DNA from: Pelagibius sp. | GTDB taxonomy: Bacteria; Pseudomonadota; Alphaproteobacteria; Kiloniellales; Kiloniellaceae | Assembly: GCF_028281305.1 (NCBI RefSeq) | Contig: NZ_JANQKD010000015.1 | Location: forward strand, 62,001 to 126,000 | DNA length: 64,000 nt | Reading direction: 5' to 3' | Shown: piece by piece, positions 39,478-48,408 of the stretch | Numbering within the stretch: position 1 is the first letter of the stretch | How the letters are laid out: every line of letters begins with the position of its first letter | The notes under the pieces: model-generated | Databases searched by the model: none | Told to the model about the DNA's origin: nothing | The model's input: the letters and a program-made list of their open reading frames with translations, nothing else | Made by a program: the position numbers and the translations under genes

Positions 39478-40652
39478 CACGCCGCCTCCCGGCCCGCGGC
39501 CTCAACGGCCGAAGCCACCGCTGCACCGATGGAACTCGCCGGCGTGAAGGCAACGCCCTGGGCCATCAGAGTCTTGCGGGCCAGTTCGCCGTTGGTCCCA
39601 GCGGCCCTGACGATGAGCGGCACACGCAGCCCCTCCGACCTGCAGGCCGCGGCAATTCCCTCCGCCACCGTGTCACAGCGCAGAATGCCGCCGCCGTAAA
39701 CGTTCACCAGGATGGCGTCGATGTCCTGGTTGCGCAGCAGCAGACGGAAGCCTTCGGCCACCTGGTCGCGGCTGGCCTCCGGCCGGATGTCCATGAAGTC
39801 TGCCGGCGCGCCGCCCCGCTGTTTCAGCAGGTCCAGGGTCGCCAGCGCCAGGCCGGCGCCGTTCACCATGACGCCGATGTTGCCGTCGAGGTGGACGTAG
39901 TTCAGGGCGAAACGCTGGGCTTCCAGCTCCGTCGGATCCAGTTCCTCAACGTCGCGCAGGGCCGCCAGATCCTTGTGGCGGAAGAGTGCGTTGTCGTCGA
40001 GGACCATCTTGACATCGAGCGCGGTCAGGCTGCCTTCGTGAGTCAGTGCCAGCGGGTTGATCTCGATAAGGCTGGCATCCAGTTCCAGAAACGCCTTGTA
40101 GAGGGCCGCCATGATCTCCACCGCCTGGGATGCGGCCCGGCCTTCAAGGCCCAGATCCGCGGCCAGGCCGGCAGCGGCCTGCAGGTCGAAACCGTGATCG
40201 CCGTCGACCGCCAGGTGCCGCAGCGACCCCGGCTCCGCCTGGGCGCGCTGTTCGATGTCGCTGCCGCCTGTGCGCGAGGCCAGAAAGGCCACCCGCCCCT
40301 GGCTGCGGTCGATGAGGATCGCGAGGTAGAGTTCGCGCGCGGCGCCCACCGCCTGCTCGATGTAGACCGAGCGCACCAGCTTGCCGCTTGGGCCGGTCTG
40401 CGGCGTTACCAGACGCTTGCCGAGGAGCTCACTCGCCGCAGTCGCTGCGGCCTCTGTACCGGACACCAGGCGAACGCCGCCGGCATCGTGCCGGAGCCCG
40501 GCATGGATCTGGGCCTTGACCGCCCAACTCGACCCGCCGAGCGACTTGGCCGCCGCCGCCGCGGCGTCGGCCCGGGAGACCAGACTGCCGGCCGGGCTTG
40601 GAACGCCGTAGCGCCCAAGGATCTCTTTTGCCTGATGTTCGTGAAGGTTCAT
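39477..40652 (-). CDS. Succinyl-CoA/malyl-CoA ligase-type beta subunit
   Basis: 391 residues, ATP-grasp acyl-CoA ligase beta chain (SucC/MtkA): NLHEHQAKEILGRYGVP at the start, KAQIHAGLRHDAGGV, EINPLALT and VMVNGAGLALATLDLLKQRGG, with VNVYGGGILRCDTVAEGI near the C-terminus. The stop overlaps the start of the alpha subunit (TGATG), so both chains are made together. A GGTATAC palindrome (40745-40754) lies 93 bases upstream, the same as in front of tctC and gntR, tying this pair to the oxalate genes and not to a TCA-cycle operon. Confidence 0.88.
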   Translation of the reverse strand: MNLHEHQAKEILGRYGVPSPAGSLVSRADAAAAAAKSLGGSSWAVKAQIHAGLRHDAGGVRLVSGTEAAATAASELLGKRLVTPQTGPSGKLVRSVYIEQAVGAARELYLAILIDRSQGRVAFLASRTGGSDIEQRAQAEPGSLRHLAVDGDHGFDLQAAAGLAADLGLEGRAASQAVEIMAALYKAFLELDASLIEINPLALTHEGSLTALDVKMVLDDNALFRHKDLAALRDVEELDPTELEAQRFALNYVHLDGNIGVMVNGAGLALATLDLLKQRGGAPADFMDIRPEASRDQVAEGFRLLLRNQDIDAILVNVYGGGILRCDTVAEGIAAACRSEGLRVPLIVRAAGTNGELARKTLMAQGVAFTPASSIGAAVASAVEAAGREAA

Positions 40653-40694
40653 GGTCCGCCCGCCCTATCCGATTTATCTTTGGATAATAACGCT

Positions 40695-40717
40695 GTAAGC
40701 AAAGTCTCTTAGCTTAC
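40695..40717. promoter_or_regulatory. Inverted repeat upstream of the CoA-ligase genes
   Basis: GTAAGC (40695-40700), 11 bases, GCTTAC (40712-40717). It lies between the GGTATAC site and the start codon. It may be a second operator or a 5'-leader hairpin; no protein can be assigned. Confidence 0.3.
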
Positions 40718-40744
40718 GCGCCAAGCATCTCATTTTCTGGCATA

Positions 40745-40754
40745 TGGTATACCA
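40745..40754. promoter_or_regulatory. Putative GntR (FCD-type) operator, TGGTATACCA
   Basis: A perfect 10-base palindrome upstream of the CoA ligase pair. The GT-N2-AC core is what FadR/VanR-type GntR proteins usually bind. Near-identical cores (TGGTATACAA) occur upstream of tctC and of the gntR gene. Confidence 0.55.
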
Positions 40755-40839
40755 GAAGCCCGGCAACGGCAATCCCTTTCTCCCCCGCCCGCCTTTGCTT
40801 GACGGGCCTTCGGGAACCGTTCAGCCGAGCCAGCCGCCC

Positions 40840-42354
40840 TCAGGTTCCAGCTGCCTGGGGCCGTTTGGACAAAATGCGGCGAATGATCGGCACCATCACC
40901 AGCGCGAAGGCGCAGAAGAAGATGGTCGCCGACAAGGGACGTTCCAGGAAGGTCATCGGATCGCCCTGCGACGACAGCAGCGACTGACGCAGCGACCGCT
41001 CGGCAAGGCCGCCCAGGACGATGGCCAGCACGGCCGGCGCCACCGGGTAGTCCAGCTTGCGCAGGATGTAACCGCAGACCCCGAAGAGCACCATCAGCCA
41101 GACGTCGTGCAGCGACGAATTCGGCGAGTAGCCGCCGACCAGGCAGAGCACGAAGATAATCGGCGCCAGAATGGTGAAAGGCATGACCAGAACCCGCACA
41201 AAGAGCGGGATGAACGCAATGTTGATGATCACCGTGAAGAGATTGGCCATGTACATCGAGCCGATCAGCCCCCAGACGAAGTCCGGATGCTCCACGAACA
41301 GCAGCGGGCCGGGCCGCAGCCCCCAGATGATCATGCCGCCCAGAAGGATCGCGGTGGTGGGCGAACCGGGGATGCCGAGGGTCAGCATCGGCAGCATGGA
41401 CCCGGTGGAAGCGGCGTTGTTGGCCGACTCGGGTGCTGCCACACCGACCACATTGCCCTTGCCGAACGACTCCGGGTCTTTCGAGAAGGTCTTGGACAAG
41501 CCATAGGCCATCAGCGAAGCCGGTGTGGCGCCGGCTGCGGGCAGGATGCCGACGAAGTAGCCGAGCACGCCGCTGAACACCGTCTGCGTGAGGTAGTTTT
41601 TGACCTTCTTCATGTTCTCGACGACGGAACGGAAGGACGACTTCACATAGTGCACCTGCATCTTTCCGCCGGACTGTTCCATGGTCCAGAGGATCTCGCC
41701 GATGCCGTAGATACCGATCGCCAGCACCAGGAAGCTGACGCCGCGCAGGAAACCGTCGATGTCGAAGAACACCAGACGCGGATTGCCCGAAATGATGTCG
41801 TAGCCGACCGCCGCCAGCACCAGCCCGATGAAGATCGAGAACATGGTCTTCGGAATGTCGTCGCCGCCCAGACCGATGAAGGTGGCGAAGGCCAGCACCA
41901 TGAGGGCGAACTCTTCCTGGGGCCCGAAGGACAGTGCGAAATTGGCCAGCGGCGGTGCCGCGATGGTGAACAGCACGGCGGCGATCGTGCCGCCGATGAA
42001 GGACGCGAGGGCGGCAGCCATCAGCGCCTGATCGCCACGGCCCGTCATGGCCAGTGGCCGGCCGTCGAAGACGGTGGCGACAGCGGTCGAGGCCCCTGGT
42101 ATCCCCAGCGTGATCGACGAAACGGCACCGCCGTACATGGCCCCGTAGTAGATCGCCGCCAGGAAGATGATCGCCGCGTTCGGCGGCACGAGGAACGTGA
42201 TCGGCAGCAGGATCGCAACGCCGTTGACCGACCCGAGGCCGGGCATCGCGCCGACGAACAGCCCGATGATGCAGCCGATCACCATCATCATGAGGTTGAC
42301 CGGTTGAATGGCTTCGAGCAGCCCGCCAAGGAGAGGATCGATGATGGTTTCCAT
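40840..42354 (-). CDS. Tripartite tricarboxylate transporter, large membrane subunit TctA
   Basis: 504 residues, the usual TctA length, hydrophobic throughout with roughly a dozen membrane segments. Family motifs GCIIGLFVGAMPGLGSVNG near the N-terminus and GILPAAGATPASLMAYG in the middle are clear. It forms the ion-coupled channel with TctB; TctC delivers the ligand. The family carries citrate and other carboxylates; oxalate or a related dicarboxylate is inferred from the neighbourhood. Last gene of tctC-tctB-tctA. Confidence 0.94.
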   Translation of the reverse strand: METIIDPLLGGLLEAIQPVNLMMMVIGCIIGLFVGAMPGLGSVNGVAILLPITFLVPPNAAIIFLAAIYYGAMYGGAVSSITLGIPGASTAVATVFDGRPLAMTGRGDQALMAAALASFIGGTIAAVLFTIAAPPLANFALSFGPQEEFALMVLAFATFIGLGGDDIPKTMFSIFIGLVLAAVGYDIISGNPRLVFFDIDGFLRGVSFLVLAIGIYGIGEILWTMEQSGGKMQVHYVKSSFRSVVENMKKVKNYLTQTVFSGVLGYFVGILPAAGATPASLMAYGLSKTFSKDPESFGKGNVVGVAAPESANNAASTGSMLPMLTLGIPGSPTTAILLGGMIIWGLRPGPLLFVEHPDFVWGLIGSMYMANLFTVIINIAFIPLFVRVLVMPFTILAPIIFVLCLVGGYSPNSSLHDVWLMVLFGVCGYILRKLDYPVAPAVLAIVLGGLAERSLRQSLLSSQGDPMTFLERPLSATIFFCAFALVMVPIIRRILSKRPQAAGT

Positions 42355-42443
42355 GTCCGTCTACCGCCTGCTTTGCCTGTTGCCTGGTTTCACGCCGCGG
42401 CCCCGGACGGGCCACGTCCCGGCGTGCCGTATGGTTTTCGGGA

Positions 42444-42947
42444 TCAGTAGATGAGATCGTAGATCGGATAGAACGCCGGCTCAGTGATGCCCTTGGGCAG
42501 CGGTGTCGTCAGTGCCCATTCGAACAGCAGGAACATCGCCACCGGTGCCGCCACCGCCAGGGCGAGCGTGACGAACCAGGAATGCCGGCCAAGGAATCGC
42601 ACGAAGGCGATCATGAACAGGAAGACCGCGGCGTACATGCCGATGAGATGGGTGCCGGCCAGCAGCAGCAGCAACCCGACCACCACCGGACCGACGATGG
42701 CCAGGGTGTCGGCGCTCATGAAGATCTCTTTGGAGCGAGACTGCGGCGTCACGCGGCGGAACCAGCGCAGGATGGTCCACAGCGAAGTGACCAGCATGCC
42801 GACGGACAGCCAGAAGGGCCAGGCGCCACCGCCCGGTCCCGCCCCCGCGACCCAGCCGATGTTGAGCTCTGTGCTCTTCCACATCAGACCGAGGGACAAG
42901 AGCGCGAGGATCACCGCAACCAACAACTCGGCAGTACGGACCGTCAT
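42444..42947 (-). CDS. Tripartite tricarboxylate transporter, small membrane subunit TctB
   Basis: 167 residues with four predicted membrane segments (ELLVAVILALLSLGLMW; GGAWPFWLSVGMLV; LAIVGPVVVGLLLLLAG; FVTLALAVAAPVAMFLLF). GGAWPFWLS is a TctB hallmark. It lies between tctC and tctA, 89 bases before the latter. Confidence 0.9.
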   Translation of the reverse strand: MTVRTAELLVAVILALLSLGLMWKSTELNIGWVAGAGPGGGAWPFWLSVGMLVTSLWTILRWFRRVTPQSRSKEIFMSADTLAIVGPVVVGLLLLLAGTHLIGMYAAVFLFMIAFVRFLGRHSWFVTLALAVAAPVAMFLLFEWALTTPLPKGITEPAFYPIYDLIY

Positions 42948-43040
42948 ACCGGCGCCTCCCTGACAACGCGCAGCTTCAGCGGATGAATCTATGCTTTTTT
43001 ATGATTCCGGAGTCGGCCAGGCGGCCGTGACCAAGGCGGC

Positions 43041-43079
43041 GGGGTTAGGGGGGCGCTCCGAACGTCACCCCCCTGCCCC
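43041..43079 (-). terminator. Intercistronic hairpin between tctC and tctB
   Basis: GGGG-TTA-GGGGGG (43041-43053) pairs with CCCCCC-TG-CCCC (43068-43079) around a 14-base loop. It begins 7 bases after the tctC stop. No T-run follows on the minus strand. It probably slows decay or part-terminates transcription, so that the receptor is made in excess over the membrane subunits. Confidence 0.55.
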
Positions 43080-43086
43080 ATAACGG

Positions 43087-44088
43087 TTACTCGCCGGTGA
43101 TCGCTTCAGCACCGACCTTTTCGATCAGAGCCTGGTGACGCGCCAGTTGCTGATCGTGGAAGGCGGCCAGATCGGCGCCGGCAACCCAGCTCTCGCACAT
43201 CAGGCCTTCTTCCTTGCAGTAGCTCTGCCACTGCTCGGAATTGAAGACTTTCTCGAACAGGCTGATGTACCACTCCTGGGCTTCGCTCGACATGCCCGGA
43301 GGCGCGTTGAAGGAGCGCTGCATGAAGTAGACGATGTCATGCCCCAGCTCCTTGCTGGTCGGCACGTCCGGGAAAGCCCCCAGCCGCTCGTCGGTAAACT
43401 GGACCAAAGGACGGCTCTGGCCGGCACGGTAGAACTGCATCTGCTCCGATGGATTGTTCACCGTCGAGGCAATGTGCTTGCCGATCAGGTTCTTGGCAAC
43501 AGTGCCCCCGCCCGGGAAGGGAATGTAGGTGATGTTGTCGATGCCGAACTCGGCCTGGAGCATGGCGAAGAGGATGGAGTCCTCCTGCCCCTTGCCGGTG
43601 CCGCCGACGTTCCAGTTGTCCGCCGCCTTGACCGTTTGGACCCAGTTGTCCAGCGAATCGATACCGCTGTCCGAGGTGACCCAAAGCTGGAACGTATCCA
43701 GCGCCATAAGACCGATCGGCGTGAACTTGGTCACGTCGACGCCCAGGCCCTGGTTGATGATCGGTGTGGTGTAGTAGCTGTTGAGCGTCACCAAGACGGT
43801 GTGATCGTCGCCGGCCTTGTCCTGCAGGTAGCGCAGAGCCTCGGCGCCCGAGCCACCCGGCTTGTTGATCGGGATGAAAGGTCTCGGGGACAGGTCGTTC
43901 TGGTCGATGATGCCCTGGATCAGCCGCGCCAGCTGGTCGGCACCGCCACCGGTGCCTGCCATGATGATCATCTCGACGGGCTTCCTGGGCTCCCACGCCT
44001 GGGCTTCGGAGATCGTTGCACCTGACACTGCGACGCCCATTGTCAAAGCCAGCACGCCGCCAGCTAGAATTCCTCTGGTAACTCTCAT
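43087..44088 (-). CDS. Tripartite tricarboxylate transporter, periplasmic receptor TctC (Bug family)
   Basis: 333 residues. Signal peptide (LAGGVLALTMGVAVSGA, cleavage near EAQAW) then a Bug-type receptor: IIMAGTGGGADQLARLI, INKPGGSGAEAL, and VGGTGKGQEDSILFAML. GGGAGG lies before the start. The ligand-site loops are intact, so it is likely functional. Its gene is preceded by a long AT-rich control region with a GGTATAC operator, and an oxalate or other small dicarboxylate ligand is inferred from the adjoining genes. Confidence 0.92.
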   Translation of the reverse strand: MRVTRGILAGGVLALTMGVAVSGATISEAQAWEPRKPVEMIIMAGTGGGADQLARLIQGIIDQNDLSPRPFIPINKPGGSGAEALRYLQDKAGDDHTVLVTLNSYYTTPIINQGLGVDVTKFTPIGLMALDTFQLWVTSDSGIDSLDNWVQTVKAADNWNVGGTGKGQEDSILFAMLQAEFGIDNITYIPFPGGGTVAKNLIGKHIASTVNNPSEQMQFYRAGQSRPLVQFTDERLGAFPDVPTSKELGHDIVYFMQRSFNAPPGMSSEAQEWYISLFEKVFNSEQWQSYCKEEGLMCESWVAGADLAAFHDQQLARHQALIEKVGAEAITGE

Positions 44089-44626
44089 GTTTGATTACCT
44101 CCCGGTATTCTTGTCGGACAGGCCGCCAGGGTATTCCCCATTAGGTTGAAAACCCAGCAATAAATGTCGTTGAGCCTTATCCTTTTTTTAATCTTCACAA
44201 ATCACCGCTCTTGCAGCGCAAACACATGGTGTGTGGTATACAAAATACCGCGGGTTAGGCGTCAGGTCCACTGTTCTCATCGCTGCAATAAAGTTTCAGT
44301 GGAATTGCTGCAGCGCAATATTGACGAATGCGTCAGCAATCGCTGTGCAAAGTCTCTTCTTTTCAAAACATTACCAATAGATGTCTTGTTCATTGCTTCA
44401 CCTCCTAATTTCGACTACCCGGCCTTCCTCGAATGACTTTCCCAAGCAAAGCGGGATGCTAGGCCCTTTGGGAGATCGGCATCAAGCGTGACGCTGCCGG
44501 CCAGCGGGATGCCGCCGAAGCCCTGCCAAAACTATACTGCTGGTTGATAAGACTGCGCCGGCTCTTACAACTTAAAGGTGAAGCACAGCACAGCGATGGG
44601 CGTAAGCGGATGCTGCGAAAGCCCGG
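44089..44626. other. Long AT-rich non-coding region upstream of tctC
   Basis: 538 bases, clearly richer in A and T than the genes around it. The only open frame (44164-44436, plus) has no ribosome-binding site and a composition unlike its neighbours, so I do not call it. The region holds a GGTATAC operator and a nested inverted repeat: ATTGCTG (44304-44310) with CAGCAAT (44334-44340), inside which TGACG-AATG-CGTCA forms a hairpin (44322-44335). A small RNA or long leader is possible. Confidence 0.5.
44234..44249. promoter_or_regulatory. Putative GntR operator upstream of tctCBA
   Basis: TGGTATACAA (44234-44243) sits within a larger inverted repeat, GGTAT-N5-ATACC (44235-44249). The GTATAC core is shared with 40745-40754 and 52368-52377. 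It lies about 145 bases upstream of the tctC start. Confidence 0.55.
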
Positions 44627-45487
44627 TCAATGCATAAACAGAATGGGCAGATCTGTGTGGTCGACAACGTACTGGGTCACCCCGCCGAGGATCAACTCGC
44701 GCTGCCGGCTCTGTCCATAGGCGCCCATCAGCAGGCAGTCGCAGCCAAGTCGGCGCGCCGAATCGAGCAGCGTCTGGGCAACCGCCGCGGACTTGGCGGT
44801 GAACCGCTCGCAAGCGGACGTCACGCCGTGCGTGTCGAGATAGATCTTTGCTTCCTCGACCGCGACCGGAAGCTTCGAGTCTTCGGGCGCCAGCAAGGTG
44901 ACCGCCTCGGCCTCTCTCAGAATCGGCAGGGCCGTGGTCATCGCACGTGCCGCCTCCCCGCTGCCGTTCCAGGCAATGGCCACCCGCGCGCCCAGGGATT
45001 CGACGGGACGCGGGGGGCACATGAGGACCAGCTTGCCGGATTCGAGCAGCGCCGCCTGCAGGGTGTTGAGCCCGAGATTCCGGTCCCGGTCCGGCTGGGC
45101 GACCGCGATGAGGTCGGCCAACCGGCCGCGCCGGCCGATGATGTTCGCCTGCTTGCCGGTCGCCTCGCGCCAGGTGGCCGAGACGCGGTCCGCCGGCCAG
45201 GGAAAGCCATCGACTTCCGCAATGTCCCGCCTGGAGCAGTAGTCGTCGAACAGCTTACGGATCTGGCCTTCCTCCTCATCCGCCAGGGCCGTGGCCGACG
45301 TCGTGATGGTCTTCATCAGGCTGGCTGGAATCGGTACGCCGTAGGGGATCATGTCTTGTGGCTTGGGGCGGCAGTGCAGCACTTCCAGATGAGCGACATG
45401 ACGCTTGGCCAAAGCCCAGGCATGATCCAGTACTCCCTCGCCCAGGCCATCGCCACGCACCGGCACCAGGATTGTTCGGACAGTCAT
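44627..45487 (-). CDS. Universal stress protein, two UspA domains
   Basis: 286 residues, tandem UspA folds. The first opens with TILVPVRGDGLGEG; the second has VAIAWNGSGEAARAM and ends with GAYGQSRQRELILGGVTQYV, where the G-x2-G-x9-G(S/T)-type loop binds ATP in some members. GGGAGAGG precedes the ATG at 45487; the longer frame was rejected. It is on the same strand as fhs, 138 bases downstream, and may be cotranscribed. A role in stress during growth on C1 compounds is a guess. Confidence 0.88.
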   Translation of the reverse strand: MTVRTILVPVRGDGLGEGVLDHAWALAKRHVAHLEVLHCRPKPQDMIPYGVPIPASLMKTITTSATALADEEEGQIRKLFDDYCSRRDIAEVDGFPWPADRVSATWREATGKQANIIGRRGRLADLIAVAQPDRDRNLGLNTLQAALLESGKLVLMCPPRPVESLGARVAIAWNGSGEAARAMTTALPILREAEAVTLLAPEDSKLPVAVEEAKIYLDTHGVTSACERFTAKSAAVAQTLLDSARRLGCDCLLMGAYGQSRQRELILGGVTQYVVDHTDLPILFMH

Positions 45488-45625
45488 TTCGCACCTCTCC
45501 CTGCCAGCAGGTCCCGGGGGCTCACACATCCGCCGAGACATTTAACACCGACAGTGAGCGGTCTTAACGACTTCTGCCCGCCGACGGCGCGAACTGCAAA
45601 GCTCCTTGGCTCTTTCTAACAGGCC

Positions 45626-47299
45626 CTAGAACAGACCTTGAATCAATCCCGCCTTGTCGAGCGCAATGCTGTTGGCAGCAGGCACCCGCGGCAGGCCCGG
45701 CATAGTCATGATTTCGCCGCAGATGACGACGATGAAGCCGGCGCCGGCGGACAGGCGAACCTCGCGGATCGGCACCGCATGGCCGCTGGGCGCGCCGCGC
45801 AGGTTCGGGTCGGTCGAGAAGCTGTACTGGGTCTTGGCCATGCAGACCGGCAGATCGCCGTAGCCCGCATCCTCCCACTGCTTCAACTGATCGCGGATCT
45901 TCTTGTCGGCGATGGCCTCCTCGGCGCCGTAGATCTCATTGGCGATGGTATTGATCTTCTGGAACAGGGGCATGCCGTCTTCGTAAAGCGGCTTGAAGGC
46001 GGCCTTGCCGCCGTCGAGCAGGCCGACCACCTTGTTCGCCAGCTCCTCGGTGCCTTCCGAGCCCTTGCCCCAGTGTTCGCAGACCACCGCGTCGACGCCG
46101 AGCGTCTGGGTGAACGCCTGGATCGCCGCCAGTTCGGCCTCGCTGTCCTTCACGAAGCGGTTGATGGCCACCACAGCGGGCACACCGAACTTGGCCACGT
46201 TGGCAATGTGCCGGCCGAGGTTCTCCAACCCCTTCTTCACCGCTTCGACGTTCTCGTCGCCGAGGGCGTCCTTGGCGACGCCGCCGTGCATCTTCAGCGC
46301 CCGCACGGTGGCGACGATGACAACCGCTTCCGGATTGAGCCCGGCCTTACGGCACTTGATGTCGAAGAACTTCTCGGCGCCAAGGTCGGCGCCGAAGCCG
46401 GCCTCGGTCACCACATAATCGGCCAGCTTGAGGGCCGACTTGGTGGCCGAGACCGAGTTGCAGCCATGGGCGATGTTGGCGAAAGGACCGCCATGGATGA
46501 AGGCCGGGTTGTTCTCCAGCGTCTGCACCAGGTTGGGCATCAGCGCATCCTTCAGCAGAACGGTCATCGGGCCTTCGGCTTTCAGATCGCGCGCATAGAT
46601 CGGCTTGCGGTCGCGGGTGTAGGCAACCACGATGTTGCCCAGGCGCGTCTGCAGATCCTCCAGTCCGTCGGCCAGGCAGAAGATCGCCATGACCTCCGAG
46701 GCCACGGTGATGTCGAAGCCGGTCTGGCGCGGAAAGCCGTTGGCGACCCCGCCGAGCGACGTCACTGTGTCGCGCAGCGCCCGGTCGTTCATGTCCAGCA
46801 CTCGGCGCCAGGAGACCCGGCGCTCGTCGATGCCCAGCTCATTGCCCCAGTAGATGTGGTTGTCGATCAGCGCCGAGAGCAGATTGTGCGCGGAGGTGAT
46901 GGCGTGAAAGTCGCCGGTGAAATGGAGGTTGATGTCCTCCATCGGGACCACCTGGGCGTAGCCGCCGCCGGCTGCCCCGCCCTTCATGCCAAAGCAGGGT
47001 CCCAGCGAAGGCTCGCGCAGGCAGATCATGGCCTTCTTGCCGATCCGGTTGAGACCGTCGCCCAGACCCACGGTGGTGGTGGTTTTGCCCTCGCCGGCCG
47101 GCGTCGGCGAGATCGCGGTCACCAGGATCAGCCGCCCGTCCCCCTTGGACTTCAGGGACTCCAGATAGTCGAAGCTGACCTTCGCCTTGCTGGGACCGTA
47201 CTGCATCAGAGCGTCGGCGGGCATGTCGAGCTTGGCACCGATCTCGGTGATCGGCTTCATACTGGCTTCGCGGGCAATTTCGATATCGGACTTGGCCAT
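45626..47299 (-). CDS. fhs: Formate-tetrahydrofolate ligase (10-formyl-THF synthetase)
   Basis: 557 residues, the family length. It makes 10-formyl-THF from formate, ATP and THF. The ATP loop [40 protein letters not shown] segment ([19 protein letters not shown]) and [15 protein letters not shown] are all conserved. It lies 93 bases after a formyl-THF hydrolase-like gene and downstream of frc and oxc, so formate from oxalate can enter the C1 pool here, while the adjacent formate dehydrogenase burns the rest for NADH. Confidence 0.97.
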   Translation of the reverse strand: MAKSDIEIAREASMKPITEIGAKLDMPADALMQYGPSKAKVSFDYLESLKSKGDGRLILVTAISPTPAGEGKTTTTVGLGDGLNRIGKKAMICLREPSLGPCFGMKGGAAGGGYAQVVPMEDINLHFTGDFHAITSAHNLLSALIDNHIYWGNELGIDERRVSWRRVLDMNDRALRDTVTSLGGVANGFPRQTGFDITVASEVMAIFCLADGLEDLQTRLGNIVVAYTRDRKPIYARDLKAEGPMTVLLKDALMPNLVQTLENNPAFIHGGPFANIAHGCNSVSATKSALKLADYVVTEAGFGADLGAEKFFDIKCRKAGLNPEAVVIVATVRALKMHGGVAKDALGDENVEAVKKGLENLGRHIANVAKFGVPAVVAINRFVKDSEAELAAIQAFTQTLGVDAVVCEHWGKGSEGTEELANKVVGLLDGGKAAFKPLYEDGMPLFQKINTIANEIYGAEEAIADKKIRDQLKQWEDAGYGDLPVCMAKTQYSFSTDPNLRGAPSGHAVPIREVRLSAGAGFIVVICGEIMTMPGLPRVPAANSIALDKAGLIQGLF

Positions 47300-47392
47300 C
47301 GTTTTTTCTGCCTGATTTCAATTGATTGCTGTCTGTAACGGTTCCCCGCGCCGCGCCAAGACGGGCCGGGGCAAGGCGCTGGATAGTGTTGG

Positions 47393-48307
47393 CTAGGTCC
47401 CGAGCTTGGCGCCGACGCTGAGGCCGGCCTTGGCCGCATAGTCCCCGGCGGAGATCTTCTTGTCGTCGTGCGGGCGCACCCGATCGACACGGATGGCGCC
47501 GCCGCCGGCGGCCACTGTGAAGCTGCCGTCCTCGGCGGCGATAACGCTGCCCGGATCGCCCGCACCTTCGACCTTGCCGGAGTCGAAGATCTTCACCTCG
47601 TTGCCGTTGAAGGTGGTCCAGGCGCCCGGTTGGGGGTTGGTCCCGCGTATCAGGTTGTAGACCTCGTCCACCGGCTTCGACCAGTCGATCTGGGCGTCCG
47701 CCTTGCGGCACCAGCTCTCGTAGGTCTTCTTGCTGTGATCCTGAGGGATCGACGGTGCCTTGCCGTCGCGCACCAGATCGACAGCCTCGACCATGGCGTC
47801 CACACCCATGGGGAAGAGCTGGTTGAAGTAGAGCGTGCCCAGCGTGTCGTCGGGACCGATCTCGACCGTCTTCTGCAGCAGCACCGGGCCCTCGTCGAGC
47901 CCTTCGTCGGGCCAGAAGATCGTCAGGCCGGTTTCCTTGCGGCCCATGATGATCGGCCAGTTGATCGAGCTTGGGCCGCGGTGCAAAGGCAGCAGCGAGG
48001 GGTGGTACTGGATCGTGCCCTTCTCCGGAACGTCGAGCACCGGCTGGGGCACGAAAAGCGTCACATAGGCCATGACGCAGAGGTCCGGCGCGAAGGAGCG
48101 CATCAGTTCCTCGGCCTCCGGCGTCTTCCAGGACGCGGGCTGGTGCAGCGGCAGGCCCTTCTCCAGGGCGAACTCCTTCAGGGGATCGGTCGGCCGCCCC
48201 TCCTTATCGGGGGCGCAGAACACCCCAACCACATTCTCCCCACGCTCCAGAAGCTTCTCGAGCACGGCCTTGCCAAAGGCCTGCTGGCCATGGACGACAA
48301 TCCGCAT
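47393..48307 (-). CDS. Formyltransferase-fold protein resembling the hydrolase domain of 10-formyl-THF dehydrogenase
   Basis: 304 residues. An N-terminal formyltransferase fold (residues 1-190) is followed by a C-terminal Fmt-like OB domain. GTIQYHPSLLPLHRGPSSIN contains the HPSLLP catalytic motif, and IFWPDEGLDEGPVLLQK has the catalytic Asp. The run of residues is closer to the hydrolase domain of animal ALDH1L1 than to bacterial Met-tRNA formyltransferase, in my reading. No aldehyde-dehydrogenase domain follows. It lies between frc and fhs in the oxalate operon. It could release formate from 10-formyl-THF, or move a formyl group between carriers such as formyl-CoA and THF; the latter is speculative. 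Confidence 0.85.
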   Translation of the reverse strand: MRIVVHGQQAFGKAVLEKLLERGENVVGVFCAPDKEGRPTDPLKEFALEKGLPLHQPASWKTPEAEELMRSFAPDLCVMAYVTLFVPQPVLDVPEKGTIQYHPSLLPLHRGPSSINWPIIMGRKETGLTIFWPDEGLDEGPVLLQKTVEIGPDDTLGTLYFNQLFPMGVDAMVEAVDLVRDGKAPSIPQDHSKKTYESWCRKADAQIDWSKPVDEVYNLIRGTNPQPGAWTTFNGNEVKIFDSGKVEGAGDPGSVIAAEDGSFTVAAGGGAIRVDRVRPHDDKKISAGDYAAKAGLSVGAKLGT

Positions 48308-48408
48308 GCCTGCCTGTTTCCCCCGTGTATTGGCCGTGCCTCAGAAAGGACGGTGTGATCAACGACGATTCCCGCCGGATCGGCTGATCCGGCGGCGACA
48401 CTCTTCGG

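Noticed and set aside
44164..44436. A 90-codon plus-strand open frame in the AT-rich gap
   Set aside because: No ribosome-binding site, composition unlike nearby genes and no recognisable motif; treated as non-coding.
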